From CAYQEU01 sp964532005 (lineage in GTDB: Bacteria; Patescibacteriota; Doudnabacteria; UBA920), in the NCBI GenBank assembly GCA_964532005.1, contig CAZHER010000003.1, positions 36,095 through 100,094 on the forward strand: 64,000 nt of DNA, read 5' to 3'. The position numbers and the translations under genes are program-made. Of this stretch, positions 63,057 to 64,000 are shown in pieces. The notes below the pieces were generated by a model. The model had not been told where the DNA came from, ran no database searches, and saw only the letters and a list, made by a program, of their open reading frames with translations. Position 1 is the first letter of the stretch; each line of letters starts with the position of its first letter.

Positions 63057-64000
63057 TTACTTTTTACTTGGACCGAACAACCAGCCAAATTTAGTTAACC
63101 ATGAACTGCCAACAACCAGCCTCAAAAATGTTCTGGTAATTGTAATGGCTGTAAACATGGAGATTAGAATACCGATGCTTAGAGTGATGGCAAATCCTTT
63201 GATAGCAGGTGTACCGAAAATGTACAAAATAGTTGTTGTAATAAGACTAGATATGTTTGAATCCCGGATCGACAGCCATGCTCTATCAAATCCATCATCT
63301 AAAGCTTTGGTANNNNNNNNNNCGGAACGAACTTCTTCTTTAAAACGTTCAAAAATCAGAATATTAGCATCAACAGCCATACCGATGGACAAAATAAATC
63401 CAGCAATACCCGCCAAAGTCAGTGTTACTGGGGAAAGCCCCCCTGGTATAAGCATTAAACCAAGATAGCTCAGCAAAGCCAAAAGCCCAAACCAAGCATT
63501 CACTGTTAGCCCCATAAAGAAAAATATGCCAATGAGGGCTAGTGCGGCAAAGGAAATTCCAATTTTGAATACTGCCAAGGACAGCAAAGTATAGATTGTA
63601 AGGGCAAATACAGCCATTAATCCCGGCAGTCTGTAATACAGAATCATGAATAAAGTAATTAACAGCATTCCAATTAACCCAGCAATTATTGATTTGTGTA
63701 TAGACTCTTGACCAAGGGTTGCCCCAACATTTTGCTGAGACACCAGCTTAATCTTTACAGGGAGAGCTCCTGAATTGAGCTCAGTGGCCAACTGTTGAGC
63801 TTCTTGCACGCTAGAGCTGCCAGTGATTATTGCCACGCCATCGGTAATCGCGGTGTTGATTGTAGGTTCGCTGATGATTTGTCCATCTTTAAACATTGCC
63901 AGTCGTTTGCCAACATTCTTTGAAGTAATATCTGCAAACAAATCTTTTCCTTCACTGTTAAATTCAAGTCTAACAACAACTTCGTTTGTCAGACTATTTC
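63057..64000 (-). CDS. secD: Protein translocase subunit SecD, 3' part
   Basis: Partial: the frame runs without a stop to the window edge, so the N-terminus is missing. Visible: LFADITSKNVGKRLA, the PTINTAITDGVAIITG segment of the P1 domain, GATLGQESIHKSIIAG, and the membrane domain with AVDANILIFERFKEEVRS followed by TKALDDGFDRAW. Ten Ns (63313-63322) fall between those two segments; four codons there equal the family spacing, so the frame is kept. Confidence 0.95.
   Translation of the reverse strand, partial: NSLTNEVVVRLEFNSEGKDLFADITSKNVGKRLAMFKDGQIISEPTINTAITDGVAIITGSSSVQEAQQLATELNSGALPVKIKLVSQQNVGATLGQESIHKSIIAGLIGMLLITLFMILYYRLPGLMAVFALTIYTLLSLAVFKIGISFAALALIGIFFFMGLTVNAWFGLLALLSYLGLMLIPGGLSPVTLTLAGIAGFILSIGMAVDANILIFERFKEEVRSXXXXTKALDDGFDRAWLSIRDSNISSLITTTILYIFGTPAIKGFAITLSIGILISMFTAITITRTFLRLVVGSSWLTKFGWLFGPSKK
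63313..63322. other. Ten undetermined bases inside secD
   Basis: Assembly or masking gap. It covers about four codons of the cytoplasmic loop after FKEEVRS, usually G-[KR]-x-x; no frameshift is needed. Confidence 0.95.

Noticed and set aside
63313..63322. Frameshift in secD at the N-run
   Set aside because: Four codons fit the usual spacing between FKEEVRS and the following ALDDGF motif, so the frame is intact.
1..64000. CRISPR array, insertion sequences, prophage or rRNA genes
   Set aside because: No regularly spaced repeats, transposase or phage motifs, or rRNA signatures were found on reading both strands; no computed repeat search was possible.

Overview
The window reads as a contiguous piece of an ultra-small candidate-phyla (Patescibacteria/CPR) bacterial chromosome of low to moderate GC, most likely on the Parcubacteria side. 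The reasons are: very short intergenic gaps and many 1-8 base overlaps; mostly weak or absent Shine-Dalgarno sequences; a conserved core set (ribosomal proteins L27, L9, L1, L11, a complete F-type ATP synthase, a division/peptidoglycan cluster, SecDF) mixed with lineage-specific anchored proteins (DUF4012, sunset-domain, pseudopilin-like and TSP3 proteins); and no biosynthetic pathways beyond nucleotide salvage. Presence of both L9 and L1 argues against the CPR branches reported to lack one of them. UGA is used as a stop, so the code is the ordinary bacterial one. No insertion sequence, prophage, CRISPR array or integrase was seen. A run of 10 Ns lies inside secD.

Layout. 1-3.1 kb: 5' part of a cysteine desulfurase, a structured short-peptide locus, and a divergent pair (sunset protein / THUMP methyltransferase) followed by rpmA. 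3.1-8.5 kb: TPR protein, pyrG-rplI, ftsX-ftsE and an orphan gene. 8.5-13.5 kb: prfB and a deoxynucleotide operon (dcd, dNMP-kinase-like, tmk, thyA, folA) that can take dCTP through dUMP to dTDP. 13.7-17.3 kb: orphan coiled-coil gene and the secE-nusG-rplK-slipin-rplA operon with structured leaders. 17.4-20.5 kb: lipoprotein and gyrB. 20.7-30.6 kb: a ten-gene minus-strand run from rmuC to a single-chain phenylalanyl-tRNA synthetase, including PIN, NYN and UvrD/PD-(D/E)XK nucleases. 30.7-33.3 kb: CIRCE-controlled hsp20, a 66-aa gene, three tRNAs, a histone-H1-like gene with a long structured 5' UTR, and a short CCA/poly(A) polymerase-like protein. 33.3-40.3 kb: atp operon. 40.4-44.3 kb: Nudix, two HD hydrolases, two tRNAs, pseudopilin-like protein. 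44.3-57.3 kb: PpiC, FtsB, LepA, MurJ, DUF4012, FtsW, MurD, amidohydrolase, MraY, D,D-carboxypeptidase. 57.3-64 kb: thioredoxin, TraD-like ATPase with its membrane partner, a sigma-region-4/HARE-HTH protein, secF and partial secD.

Most promising points: (i) the phenylalanyl-tRNA synthetase is a PheS catalytic core fused to the FDX-ACB anticodon-binding domain, the architecture of the monomeric mitochondrial enzyme, next to a free-standing tRNA-binding OB domain; (ii) promoters can be read directly (many TTGnnn-17-TATAAT), including a leaderless start for rmuC, overlapping divergent -35 boxes between dac and trxA, and a -35 box in the loop of the pyrG terminator; (iii) several structured leaders (rplI, rplK, rplA, atpE, H1-like gene, the 0.6-1.0 kb locus) look like unexplored RNA regulators. 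Coordinates and motifs come from reading the sequence; family assignments come from recognised motifs; functions of orphan genes are left open.
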